DNA of 34,455 nt from contig DMNK01000132.1 in NCBI GenBank assembly GCA_003453695.1, positions 20,125 to 54,579 of the forward strand. The letters run 5' to 3'. The notes under the pieces were generated by a model. The model had not been told where the DNA came from. It ran no database searches and saw nothing but the letters and a program-made list of their open reading frames with translations. Every line of letters begins with the position of its first letter. Within the stretch, counting starts at the first letter, position 1. This DNA is from Acidimicrobiaceae bacterium. GTDB taxonomy: Bacteria > Actinomycetota > Acidimicrobiia > Acidimicrobiales > UBA8190. This document shows, piece after piece, positions 15,427-22,734 of the stretch. Both the position numbers and the translations under genes were made by a program.

Positions 15427-16293
15427 CGGCACCATCTCGAGCCGCTCGGCGTCCTCGTGCAGCAGCCGTCCCGACGGGGCGTTGGTGGTGACGGGCGTGG
15501 CGGCGTAAGACTCGGCCGCCTCGAGGGTGGGCCGGAGCAGACGCAGGTCGCTCGAGGTGACGAGGAAGAGCTGCGGGTGGGCGAGCACGAAGGCCAGGGC
15601 CCGGTCGAGCTCGGGGCCGGCGGGCAGTGGCTCGTACCAGCTGTGGCGGGGGCCGGCGTGCCCGGCGTCCCAGCGCCGTCGAGCCACCGCCTTGATGGTC
15701 TGCACCGCCACGTCACGCTGCCGGCACACTTCGAGCAGCCCTTCCACTTCGGCGCGGTAGGCGGGGTCGCCCATGAGCACGAAGCTGTAGGGCAGGAGCA
15801 CCGAGTCGAAGTCGAAGCGTTCCAAGCTGCGCCGGTGCATGGCGGCGATGCGTAGTCCGTGGCCGGTGACGCCGATGAAGCGGGCCAGGCCCTCCTGTCG
15901 CGCCGCCGCCAACGCCTCGACGGCGCCACCGGGTGAGAACGCCTCCTCCCACTCCTCGGGCTCCACCAGGTTGTGCAGCTGGATGACGTCGACGTGGTCG
16001 ACGCCGAGGCGTTCGAGCGATCGCTCCAACGAGGCGCGCGCTGCGGGGCCACTGCGGGCCCCCGTCTTCGTCGCCAGGAAGAACTCCCCGGGATGTGCCG
16101 CCAGCCAGGGGGCGAGATGCAGTTCCGAGTCGCCATAATCGGCTGCCGTGTCGAGGTGGTTGACCCCGTGCTGGCGCAGCAGCGTCAGGGCCTCGTCGGC
16201 CGCCTCCTGGCTGATGTGCATGAGCGCGGCAGCGCCGAAGATCACCCTGCTGCTCGCGTGCCCGGTACGGCCGTAGGGCGCCGCCTCGATCAC
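15394..16293 (-). CDS. Aldo/keto reductase
   Basis: The start is probably GTG 16293 (VIEAAPYGRTG), because a -10-like TAGTGT ends eight bases upstream and the family begins at this point; GTG 16305 is an alternative. The 299-residue protein shows the AKR tetrad: Asp and Tyr in HLDTAADYGDSE, Lys in LATKTGAR and His in VIQLHNL. It should reduce aldehydes or ketones with NAD(P)H in the cytoplasm. The 3' end overlaps the convergent GMC dehydrogenase by 33 coding bases, and the gene is divergent from the VOC protein. The link between an aldehyde-forming dehydrogenase and a reductase is suggestive only. Confidence 0.87.
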   Translation of the reverse strand: MIEAAPYGRTGHASSRVIFGAAALMHISQEAADEALTLLRQHGVNHLDTAADYGDSELHLAPWLAAHPGEFFLATKTGARSGPAARASLERSLERLGVDHVDVIQLHNLVEPEEWEEAFSPGGAVEALAAARQEGLARFIGVTGHGLRIAAMHRRSLERFDFDSVLLPYSFVLMGDPAYRAEVEGLLEVCRQRDVAVQTIKAVARRRWDAGHAGPRHSWYEPLPAGPELDRALAFVLAHPQLFLVTSSDLRLLRPTLEAAESYAATPVTTNAPSGRLLHEDAERLEMVPLFDGATLERI

Positions 16294-16347
16294 CGGGTTC
16301 GACACTATCGGTCGTGGCGGTAGCGTCCAACAGGTGAGGCCGGCCGG

Positions 16348-16692
16348 ATGACCATGGAAGCGCTCTTCGTCGGTGTGCCCGTGGTCGATCTCGGGGCGGC
16401 GACGCCCTGGTACGAGCGGCTGTTCGGGCGCCCCGCCGACGTCGTCCCCAACGAGCACGAAGTGATGTGGCGTGTGGCGGGCGACGGCTGGCTGTACGTG
16501 ATCGAAGACGCCAAGCGCGCCGGGCACGCCATCGTGGCCGTGTCCGTCGACGACCTCGATCAGTTCGTCGCCGGTCTGGGCGCTCGTGGCATCACGCCCG
16601 GGCCCACCGAGGCCGTCGGTGACGCCGGGCGCAAGGCGGTCACCTCGGACCCCGAAGGGAACGTGATCGGCTGGATCGAGGTGGCCGGCTAG
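16348..16692 (+). CDS. VOC-family (glyoxalase/dioxygenase-like) protein
   Basis: A 114-residue single-module protein: LFVGVPVVDLGAATPWYERLFG at the start, VMWRVAGDGWLYVIED in the middle, and the closing strand TSDPEGNVIGWIEV. This beta-alpha-beta3 layout is typical of the vicinal-oxygen-chelate superfamily. The usual C-terminal metal Glu may be E110 in WIEV; the N-terminal His found in glyoxalase I is replaced in VPVVD, so metal chemistry is uncertain. The gene is followed after four bases by the NTF2-like protein. It could be a detoxifying, binding or epimerase-like protein; the sequence does not decide. Confidence 0.72.
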   Translation: MTMEALFVGVPVVDLGAATPWYERLFGRPADVVPNEHEVMWRVAGDGWLYVIEDAKRAGHAIVAVSVDDLDQFVAGLGARGITPGPTEAVGDAGRKAVTSDPEGNVIGWIEVAG

Positions 16693-16696
16693 TCAC

Positions 16697-17059
16697 ATGG
16701 ATCGTGCCGAGGCAGCAGTCCTCATCGACAGACGGCGTGTCGCCTGGCTCAGGGAAGACGTCGACGCATACCTGAGGATGTTCCATGAGGCCTTCACGTT
16801 CACCGTGAACGGAGTCGAGGTCGTCCGGGGACGACTGGCGCTGGAGAACGCCGTTCGTCGGAGCTATCTCCGCTTTCGGCCCGTCAGTTGGGAGTTCTCG
16901 GAGATCGCCGTGCAGGGACAGCACGTCCTGGCCGAATGGGTGGCGACGACGGAGGAGCGGGCGACCGGCGCCGCCAGGTCGATCGGGGCCATGAGCGTCT
17001 GTGAGATGCAGGACGGGTTGGCGGTATGGCAGCGCGAGTACCGGTTGCCGGCGCGGTGA
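16697..17059 (+). CDS. NTF2/SnoaL-like small protein
   Basis: A 120-residue alpha+beta protein that starts four bases after the VOC stop. Helical N-terminus (LIDRRRVAWLREDVDAYLRMFHEAFTF), then strands including VNGVEVVRGRLALENAV, WEFSEIAVQGQHVLAEWVA and MQDGLAVWQREYRL, which match the cone-shaped SnoaL-like fold. These domains act as small isomerases, cyclases or hydrolases, or as binding partners. There is no clear catalytic Asp-His pair that I can assign. The spacing suggests cotranscription with the VOC gene. Confidence 0.65.
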   Translation: MDRAEAAVLIDRRRVAWLREDVDAYLRMFHEAFTFTVNGVEVVRGRLALENAVRRSYLRFRPVSWEFSEIAVQGQHVLAEWVATTEERATGAARSIGAMSVCEMQDGLAVWQREYRLPAR

Positions 17060-17174
17060 CGCGACACCGACCGAGGCGTCGGGATTGGGCGGCATATCGC
17101 CGGCGGCTCAGGTTCGAGAGGTGAACCAGGCAGGTTCGAAGGGTCCCCGGCCTGTTTGGCTGGAGACCATGGTC

Positions 17175-17190
17175 GGTACACGCGTGTACC
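17175..17190. repeat. Perfect 16-base palindrome
   Basis: GGTACACGCGTGTACC reads the same on both strands. It lies 12 bases before the ATG of the small membrane protein at 17203, a position that suits an operator. A weaker inverted repeat, GGTTC/GAACC, lies at 17111-17127. No binding protein can be named from sequence. Confidence 0.5.
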
Positions 17191-17202
17191 TGACCGCTGT
17201 CA

Positions 17203-17388
17203 ATGCTCGTCTGGTCGGCAGGCCTGGCAGCGTTGCTCATCGTCCTCGCCGTCGTCATCTCCCGGCCACCTTGGCTCCACGCCGTGCTGGGGTTGGCGGC
17301 GGCCTTGGAGATCCTCTGGGGCGTCCTGGTGTTCTCGAGACTTCGACGAGCCGGCGGGCAGACAGGTGAGCCACCGGTCTCCGGGTAG
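17203..17388 (+). CDS. Small two-helix membrane protein
   Basis: A 61-residue ORF with two hydrophobic segments: WSAGLAALLIVLAVVI (about 4-19) and LHAVLGLAAALEILWGVLVF (about 25-44), followed by a basic turn SRLRRAGG. No ribosome site is obvious. I do not recognise a family. The membrane-like composition and the palindrome just upstream favour a real gene, but chance is not excluded in such GC-rich sequence. Confidence 0.4.
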   Translation: MLVWSAGLAALLIVLAVVISRPPWLHAVLGLAAALEILWGVLVFSRLRRAGGQTGEPPVSG

Positions 17389-17407
17389 TCGCCCCGGCCA
17401 GGTCCCT

Positions 17408-18709
17408 TCAGCTTCCTTGCACGAGCGTCATCGACGAACCGACGTCGTCGCTGTCAGCGCTCACGCCCTCGGCGGTGACGACAGCATGTTCGGTCACGGT
17501 CCCCGGCGTCGTCGCCATCACGGTGATGGTGATCGTGACGGCGCCGCCTGCAACCAGGTCGCCAGCAGTGCAGGTGACGGTGCCACCCTTGGTCTTCGGC
17601 GGCGTGGTGGGCGCCAGCCTGGAACAGGTCCCCTGGCTCGTCGAGACCGAGTCGTACTTCGTGGTGGCCGGCACCGTGTCGGCCACCACCACGTCATGGG
17701 CGGGTGACCCCCCGGTGTTCGCCACCACGACGGTGTAGGAGAACGAGCTGCCGCTGGTCACAGTCCCCGGGCCGGGATCGGCGAGCGAGAGGTCCGGAGC
17801 CGTGACGACCGCAGTGATCTGCACCTCGGCCGGGCCCGAGCCGTCCTCGGTGAGCGAGGTGCTCGTGGCCGAAGGCGACCAGAAGCTCGACCCGGCCCCA
17901 CCGCCGCCACCGCTGTAATTGCCGTCACCACCGGCCCCGCCTCCGTACCAGCCGCCGCCGCCGGCGCCTCCGTAGTTGGTGCTGTCACAGGTGAAGGACG
18001 TGTCTCCGCCCTGCCCCAGCGTGCCGCTGGCTCCCGGGCAGGCTTCGTCGCCGGTCCCAGCGCCGCCGCTGCCTCCGTTCGTCCCTCCAAGCCCGCCGTC
18101 GGCACCGGGCGCGGCCCCGCCGCACACGTCGCTTCCGGCGCCACCGGCACCGGCACCGGCGACGGTCTCGTCTCCGGCCGTCCCTCCCGGCGTGCCGCAG
18201 TCGTATCCTCCGCCCCCGCCTCCGCCGGCTACCACCAGGCGGCTGTCGTCGGCAGTGGTGAGGGCGGGATCCGCCACCGCCGCCATGGAGGTCGTGCGGA
18301 CGTCCGAAGCCCCGCCGCCTCCGCCCCCGCACACGCTCGATCCTCCACCGTTGAATCCGCCACCGCCGGCTTGCGACGCGAAGAAGCACGGTCCTGGGGC
18401 GCCCGCACCACCGACCTCGACGTACAGGGTGGTCGTGCCGGCGGGAACCGGAAGGGTGGCGGTGACCGTCGCGCCATTGCCACCGGGCTTTGCGTTCAAG
18501 CTGGGGCCACCGGTGGCACCCGTCGCCGTGATCGTCACCGCGGTGGCTCCCGTCGGCACCGTGTACGACTGCTCGGTCCCGGTGTACATGAACGTGGTGG
18601 GGGGACCGGCTCCGGATGCCGACGGCGCACCCGGCAGTCCTGCGATTACCACACCGACGCCGCCCAACGGGAACGCTGCAAGACATCTCAACAGGCGGCC
18701 TGCCGGCAC
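17408..18709 (-). CDS. Secreted glycine-rich protein with DUF11 domain
   Basis: GTG 18709 follows a GGGGGGA ribosome site. The 433-residue protein starts with a signal peptide (hydrophobic LAAFPLGGVGVVIAGL, likely cleavage near the ASGA at 31-34). Residues 40-280 resemble the Gly-rich domain family (PF12810-like, also found in ALK-type receptors): AGGGGFNGGGSSVCGGGGGG, ASDVRT, then SRLVVAGGGGGGG and Gly/Cys-rich loops. Residues 305-425 form a DUF11 domain (SLADPGPGTVTSGSSFSYTV, VVADTVPATTKY), common in bacterial surface proteins. No LPXTG motif or transmembrane anchor is visible, so it is probably released or loosely attached. A structural or adhesive role is inference. Confidence 0.8.
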   Translation of the reverse strand: MPAGRLLRCLAAFPLGGVGVVIAGLPGAPSASGAGPPTTFMYTGTEQSYTVPTGATAVTITATGATGGPSLNAKPGGNGATVTATLPVPAGTTTLYVEVGGAGAPGPCFFASQAGGGGFNGGGSSVCGGGGGGASDVRTTSMAAVADPALTTADDSRLVVAGGGGGGGYDCGTPGGTAGDETVAGAGAGGAGSDVCGGAAPGADGGLGGTNGGSGGAGTGDEACPGASGTLGQGGDTSFTCDSTNYGGAGGGGWYGGGAGGDGNYSGGGGGAGSSFWSPSATSTSLTEDGSGPAEVQITAVVTAPDLSLADPGPGTVTSGSSFSYTVVVANTGGSPAHDVVVADTVPATTKYDSVSTSQGTCSRLAPTTPPKTKGGTVTCTAGDLVAGGAVTITITVMATTPGTVTEHAVVTAEGVSADSDDVGSSMTLVQGS

Positions 18710-18744
18710 TGTGATTCCCCCCCGGAAAATTGCTTAGAAAGGCC

Positions 18745-18773
18745 ATCGTTGGCCGCGCTCTGGTCATCGTCAA
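18745..18773 (-). promoter_or_regulatory. Possible promoter of the glycine-rich protein gene
   Basis: On the minus strand TTGACG (18773-18768), a 17-base spacer and AACGAT (18750-18745) lie about 36 bases before GTG 18709. The -10 match is weak. The rest of 18710-18895 has no ORF I believe; a GCACCG/CGGTGC inverted repeat lies at 18819-18840 behind the hydrolase gene. Confidence 0.3.
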
Positions 18774-18895
18774 GGACCATGGCGGCGTGTTGGGCCGCTC
18801 AAGTTCAACAGTCGGAGCACCGATACACCTCACGGTGCATCGCGCCCGCGCCATGTGCGTGAGCTCGGCCGTGTCGCGTCTGCCGTCGTGACGGA

Positions 18896-19648
18896 TCAGG
18901 CGGAGGCGGCCTCGGCGGTCGTCGGGTGCTCGGCGGGCACGAGGTGATCAGCGAGGAACTGCGCGGTGGCCAGGAACTCCTGGGGCGGCACGGCCGAGTG
19001 GGCGCCGGGGTTGGCGTGCAGCCGTTTGTCGCCGGTGCCCAAGGCGTCGAACAGCTCGAAGCTGCGCTGCCGTGGGCACAGGGCGTCGTCCCACTGCACC
19101 AGGAACAGCACCGGGCAGGCGACGGCGGCCGCGTCACCGGCCAGTCGTGCCGAGGTGGGCCCGGTGAGCCCCCACAGCCCGAGCACGGCCACCGAGATGG
19201 CGGGCTCCGCCACCACCAGGGGGACGCCGAGGATGGTCCCCATGGACAGGCCCCAGTACCCGACGGGTCCCGCTCCCACCTCGTCCAGCCCCTGCACGGC
19301 GTGCAGCACCGCCTGCCAGTCCCGGATCATGTCGTCGGTCAGGCCGGGATCGTCGGCCCACCGCTGGCCGAACTCGAGCATGACCAGCGAGCCGTCGATG
19401 TGCCCGCCAGGGCGCCGGTCGCCGTGCACGGGACCGTCGATGGCCACCGCCGCCATGGCGTGGTGGCGCACCAGGGTGCGGGCCAGCGCCACGACGTAGG
19501 CCTCCGACTTCGTCTGGGCGGCACCGTGACCCACGAGCACGAGCGGGCGCGGGCCACCGGCTCCCGCCGGCGTCCACAGAAGCGAAGGCACGGTGCGCCC
19601 TGACCGCACGATGTCGAACCGGCGCTCGCGGACCCCCTTTGAGCTCAC
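18896..19648 (-). CDS. Alpha/beta hydrolase (dienelactone hydrolase/peptidase S9-like)
   Basis: GTG 19648 gives 250 residues (VSSKGVRERRFDIVRSG); GTG 19669 is an alternative and neither has a strong ribosome site. The catalytic triad is visible: nucleophile Ser135 in YWGLSMGT, Asp187/188 in LVQWDDALCP and His217 in NPGAHSAV, with the oxyanion strand LVLVGHGAAQTKS. No signal peptide. It is 47 bases downstream of an acyl-CoA dehydrogenase on the same strand and probably cotranscribed. Ester, lactone or thioester cleavage is the family role; the substrate is not shown. Confidence 0.82.
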   Translation of the reverse strand: MSSKGVRERRFDIVRSGRTVPSLLWTPAGAGGPRPLVLVGHGAAQTKSEAYVVALARTLVRHHAMAAVAIDGPVHGDRRPGGHIDGSLVMLEFGQRWADDPGLTDDMIRDWQAVLHAVQGLDEVGAGPVGYWGLSMGTILGVPLVVAEPAISVAVLGLWGLTGPTSARLAGDAAAVACPVLFLVQWDDALCPRQRSFELFDALGTGDKRLHANPGAHSAVPPQEFLATAQFLADHLVPAEHPTTAEAASA

Positions 19649-19695
19649 GTCGTGCTCGTGCCAGTGCACGGGCGAAGTCGGTTCCACGCCCGGGC

Positions 19696-20913
19696 TCAGC
19701 TGCGGGGGACCGCCGACCAGGGCAGGTCCTTGTCCATCCGGGGCTCGCCGGGGAGGCCCAGCACCCGCTCGCCCAGGATGTTCCTCATGATCTCCGAGGT
19801 GCCGCCTTCGATCGAGTTGGCCCGGGCCCGCAGGAAGGAGTGGCGGGCGTCGGCCCGGGGAGCCCCGGCGGTGTCGGGACGGGTCATCTCGTAGTGGGTC
19901 CCGTACAGCGTGCCTTCCATGCCCATGAGGTCGACGCACAGCTCGTACACCGCCTTGTTGAGCTCGGCGCCCGCCAGCTTCGCCACCGAGCCCTCCGGTC
20001 CGGGCGTGCCGGCCTGGCGCAGTTGGCGAGCCCGCATGTTGGTGAGGCGCTGGACCTCGGCGGCCACCCACGCCTGCATGAGGCGGTCGCGTTCCACCGG
20101 CGTGCGGCCCGGCTGGGACCGGTAGATGTCGATGGCCTGGTGGATGGGGCCGGAGGCACGCCTCGGCACCCCGCCGCCGATGGCGACGCGCTCGTTCATG
20201 AGCGTGGTGGTGGCCACCCGCCACCCGGCGCCCACCTCGTCGAGGCGTTGGTCGTCGGGGACCCGAGCCTCGGTGAAGAACACCTCGTTGAACTCCGCCT
20301 CGCCCGTCATCTGCCGCAGGGGGCGGACCTCGACGCCGGGCGCGTGCATGTCGACCACGAAGTAGGTGAGGCCGCGGTGCTTGGGGACGTCGGGATCGGT
20401 GCGAGCCAGGATCAGCCCCCAGCGCGCCGTGTGGGCCAAGGTGGTCCACACCTTCTGCCCGCTGAGCACCCACTCGTCGCCGTCGCGGACAGCCCTCGTG
20501 GCCAGGCCGGCCACGTCGGAACCGGCGCCGGGCTCACTGAAGAGCTGGCACCAGATCTCCTCACAGGTGAACAGGGGCCGGAGCCAGCGGCGACGCTGTG
20601 CGTCGGTGCCGTGGGTCAAGATGGTGGGCGCCGCCATGCCGTAGCCGATGACGTTGCGTTGGGACTCGTCGGGGGCTCCCGCCTTGCGCAGGGCGTGTTC
20701 CACCGGCCCCTGCATGTCGCGGGGCAGCGCCAGGCCGCCCAGGCCTTCGGGGAACCACACCCACGCCAGCCCGGCGTCGAAGCGCGCCCCCAGGAACCCG
20801 GCGGCGGAGGTCCGGGCCGGGTCGTGGCCGGCGACGAGCTGCTCGACCCGGGAGACCAGGTGGCGCGCCTGGTCGTTCGCCACCGCTTCGGCCACCGTCA
20901 CGGCGACCAACAT
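19696..20913 (-). CDS. Acyl-CoA dehydrogenase (FadE-type)
   Basis: ATG 20913 gives 405 residues; no ribosome site is visible, so the start is moderately certain. Motifs follow the same scheme as 2413-3666: CQLFSEPGAGSD, GQKVWTT, LMNERVAI with the isovaleryl-type Glu, and RARANSIEGGTSEIMRN. The N-terminus is shorter and reads AEAVANDQARHLVSRVEQL. The resemblance to the first dehydrogenase suggests paralogues on related acyl-CoA substrates. It is followed by the alpha/beta hydrolase gene and diverges from the response regulator gene across 123 bases, in which I see no copy of the operator found at 3.7 and 7.45 kb. Confidence 0.9.
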   Translation of the reverse strand: MLVAVTVAEAVANDQARHLVSRVEQLVAGHDPARTSAAGFLGARFDAGLAWVWFPEGLGGLALPRDMQGPVEHALRKAGAPDESQRNVIGYGMAAPTILTHGTDAQRRRWLRPLFTCEEIWCQLFSEPGAGSDVAGLATRAVRDGDEWVLSGQKVWTTLAHTARWGLILARTDPDVPKHRGLTYFVVDMHAPGVEVRPLRQMTGEAEFNEVFFTEARVPDDQRLDEVGAGWRVATTTLMNERVAIGGGVPRRASGPIHQAIDIYRSQPGRTPVERDRLMQAWVAAEVQRLTNMRARQLRQAGTPGPEGSVAKLAGAELNKAVYELCVDLMGMEGTLYGTHYEMTRPDTAGAPRADARHSFLRARANSIEGGTSEIMRNILGERVLGLPGEPRMDKDLPWSAVPRS

Positions 20914-21036
20914 AACGATCGGCGCCGGCTGCTGTCCCGCCGCCGTTTCGACGCCGGCCGGCTGGCGCCCCGGACCGAGGGGCGGGATAGGCTGCCGGCG
21001 AGTCCGGTAGGCGGGACGTAGGGCGGGAGAGAGCCG

Positions 21037-21531
21037 ATGGCCATGGCGGTGGTCCTCGAAGACAGTCACGAGCGCGATTCGACGGCGCCCCGGCGTTCGC
21101 CCCCACCTGATCCCACGGCGGCGTCACGCCCGGAGCCCGGGAAGCCACCCGTCGGGGCCCGGGTGGTGCTCATCGCCGAGGACGATGCGTCGCTGCGCGA
21201 CACACTCTCCGAGATCCTCGGGCTCGAGGGCCACGAGTGCCTGCAGGCCGCCGACGGGGAGGCAGCGCTGTCGGTGCTCCTCGATCGGCCCATCGACGTG
21301 CTGGTCCTGGACCTCCACATGCCCCGACGCGACGGGATCTCCCTTTTGCACCAGATCGACCCGCCCCCGCCGGCGGTCGTCATCTACTCGGCCTTCGAGT
21401 TCTACTCACCGGCCGAGGTCGAGCGGTCGGTGGGATCGAAGGTCTTTCGCTGGCTGCGCAAGCCGGCCCCGCCCGCCCAGCTCGTGGCGGCGGTGAGCGA
21501 CGCCATCAGGGCGCTCCCCGGCGGCGGCTGA
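21037..21531 (+). CDS. Single-domain response regulator with Pro-rich N-terminal tail
   Basis: ATG 21037 follows GGGAGAG. The 164-residue protein has a receiver domain from about 42 to 160: acidic pocket E48-D49-D50 (IAEDDAS), phospho-acceptor Asp92 in VLVLDLHMPRRDG, Ser118 in VIYSAF and Lys142 in LRKPAPP. All key residues are present, so it is probably phosphorylatable. Residues 10-40 are a disordered Pro/Arg/Ser tail. It has no output domain and no kinase lies next to it, so it likely acts by protein contact or in a phosphorelay with a distant partner. Confidence 0.88.
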   Translation: MAMAVVLEDSHERDSTAPRRSPPPDPTAASRPEPGKPPVGARVVLIAEDDASLRDTLSEILGLEGHECLQAADGEAALSVLLDRPIDVLVLDLHMPRRDGISLLHQIDPPPPAVVIYSAFEFYSPAEVERSVGSKVFRWLRKPAPPAQLVAAVSDAIRALPGGG

Positions 21532-21572
21532 GCGGGCGGCGCGGCGACGCCACCGGCGACGGTGCGCCGATG

Positions 21573-21585
21573 GTCACCCCGTGAC
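21573..21585. repeat. Inverted repeat GTCAC-CCC-GTGAC
   Basis: A perfect 5+3+5 repeat lies between the response regulator and the small membrane gene, ten bases before a -10-like TACGGT (21595-21600). It could be an operator or a small hairpin behind the response regulator. Evidence is position and symmetry only. Confidence 0.3.
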
Positions 21586-21633
21586 GGGCGACGCTACGGT
21601 GAGGCCGCCGACATGAGTCGCCGGGAGGAGACG

Positions 21634-21783
21634 ATGGCCGATCCGGACGTGGTGCAACGAGAGCGCGAACAGCTGGTGAAGGTCGGAAAGCTCGCCGTCG
21701 GCATCGTCGTGGGCGTCATCTTCGGCACCGTGGTGGGACCCATCGTCCTCGCCGTCGCCATCGGCTTGGCCACCGGGCACTGA
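21634..21783 (+). CDS. Tiny single-pass membrane protein
   Basis: I prefer ATG 21634 because it directly follows GGGAGGAG; an upstream ATG at 21613 lacks such a site. The 49-residue product has a charged N-terminal helix (MADPDVVQREREQLVKVGK) and one hydrophobic segment, LAVGIVVGVIFGTVVGPIVLAVAIGL in two parts, rich in Gly and beta-branched residues. No family recognised. It could be a membrane-associated regulator or stress peptide. The strong ribosome site argues that it is translated. Confidence 0.6.
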   Translation: MADPDVVQREREQLVKVGKLAVGIVVGVIFGTVVGPIVLAVAIGLATGH

Positions 21784-21788
21784 TCCGG

Positions 21789-21828
21789 CCACCGGCGCCC
21801 GGGCGGCTGCGCCCGGCACACACCGGTG
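21789..21828. terminator. GC-rich hairpin between convergent genes
   Basis: CACCGG (21789-21794) can pair with CCGGTG (21823-21828) around an inner GCCCGGGC palindrome. It lies between the convergent small membrane gene and the SDR gene. There is no T tract, so it is only a weak bidirectional terminator candidate. Confidence 0.25.
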
Positions 21829-21837
21829 CGCCCATCG

Positions 21838-22734
21838 TCAGTCTTCGGGACGACCCTCGAGCTGGTCGAGGACCCACGCCGGAGGCCGGGCCATGAAGCC
21901 CTCCTCCGGCCACCGCCACCACCCCGAGGAGGCCAGCACCCCGCCGTCGGGATGGAGGGTCGTCCCCGTGATGTAGCCCGAGAGGTCCGAAGCGAGGAAC
22001 AGCACGCAGCTGCCCACGTCCTCGGGCCGTCCCTTGCGACCGAGCGGGATGGTGAGCGCGTCACCCGGGTCCGACGCCGAGCGCGCCGCCCGGGCCGAGC
22101 CCGAGCCGGCCGTGCTCGCCACCTCGTTGAGGCCCTCGGTGGGCACGAAGTCGGGAGCGACGCAGTTGACACGGATCCCGGCGGGGCCGAGCTCCACGGC
22201 CAAGGACCGGGCCAGGTGCGCCAGCGCCGCCTTCATCGCCGCGTAGACGGCGAAGCCGGGAGCAGCCCGGTGGGCCTCGATGGAGGTGAGCATGACGATA
22301 CTCCCTCCGCGGCCGCCGGCCGCCATGCGCCGGGCGGCCAGCTGCGTCGACTCGACCACCCAGGTGAAGTTGGTACGCACCAGCGTGTCGCGGCCCTTGG
22401 CCGACACGTCGGTGAAGGCGGCCCGGAAGGTGCCGCCGACCACGTTGACGAGGATGTCCAGTCGACCGAAGTGCTCGTCGACTTGGCCGAAGAACCCCGC
22501 CAGTGCGTCCGGCTCCCGCACGTCGATGGCGGCGGTGACGACGTCCGCCCCCATGGCCCGGGCCTCGGCGGCGGTGGCGGCGAGCGCAGCGGCGTCGAGG
22601 TCTGCCAACGCCAGGGAGCAGCCTGCGGCGGCCAGGTCGAGGGCTGAAGCCCGGCCCAGCCCCCCGCCGCCGCCGGTGACGACGGCGACCTTGGCCGCCA
22701 GCCCGGCGCGCTGGTCGAGAAAGGAGTCGCTCAG
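21838..22734 (-). CDS. Short-chain dehydrogenase/reductase, apparent CTG start
   Basis: The protein has all SDR hallmarks: cofactor motif TGGGGGLG (20-27), Asp45 after the second strand favouring NAD, NVVGG in place of NNAG, Ser151, and Tyr164-x3-Lys168 in VYAAMKAAL. The C-terminal tail reads HPDGGVLASSGWWRWPEEGF. No ATG, GTG or TTG lies in frame near the start; the first suitable codon is CTG 22734, which overlaps the thiolase stop as CTGA and puts the cofactor motif at the normal distance. Length is then 298 residues. Being coupled to the thiolase, it probably oxidises the 3-hydroxyacyl-CoA or a related alcohol of the same pathway. Confidence 0.85.
   Translation of the reverse strand: MSDSFLDQRAGLAAKVAVVTGGGGGLGRASALDLAAAGCSLALADLDAAALAATAAEARAMGADVVTAAIDVREPDALAGFFGQVDEHFGRLDILVNVVGGTFRAAFTDVSAKGRDTLVRTNFTWVVESTQLAARRMAAGGRGGSIVMLTSIEAHRAAPGFAVYAAMKAALAHLARSLAVELGPAGIRVNCVAPDFVPTEGLNEVASTAGSGSARAARSASDPGDALTIPLGRKGRPEDVGSCVLFLASDLSGYITGTTLHPDGGVLASSGWWRWPEEGFMARPPAWVLDQLEGRPED

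Noticed and set aside
17111..17127. GGTTC-N7-GAACC as a possible LexA box
   Set aside because: Orientation of the half-sites is the reverse of the actinobacterial LexA pattern, and no SOS gene follows.
17880..18400. Repeated CCGCC/GGCGG tracts as a DNA repeat array or CRISPR-like element
   Set aside because: They are explained by codons for the glycine-rich protein; units are irregular and without unique spacers.
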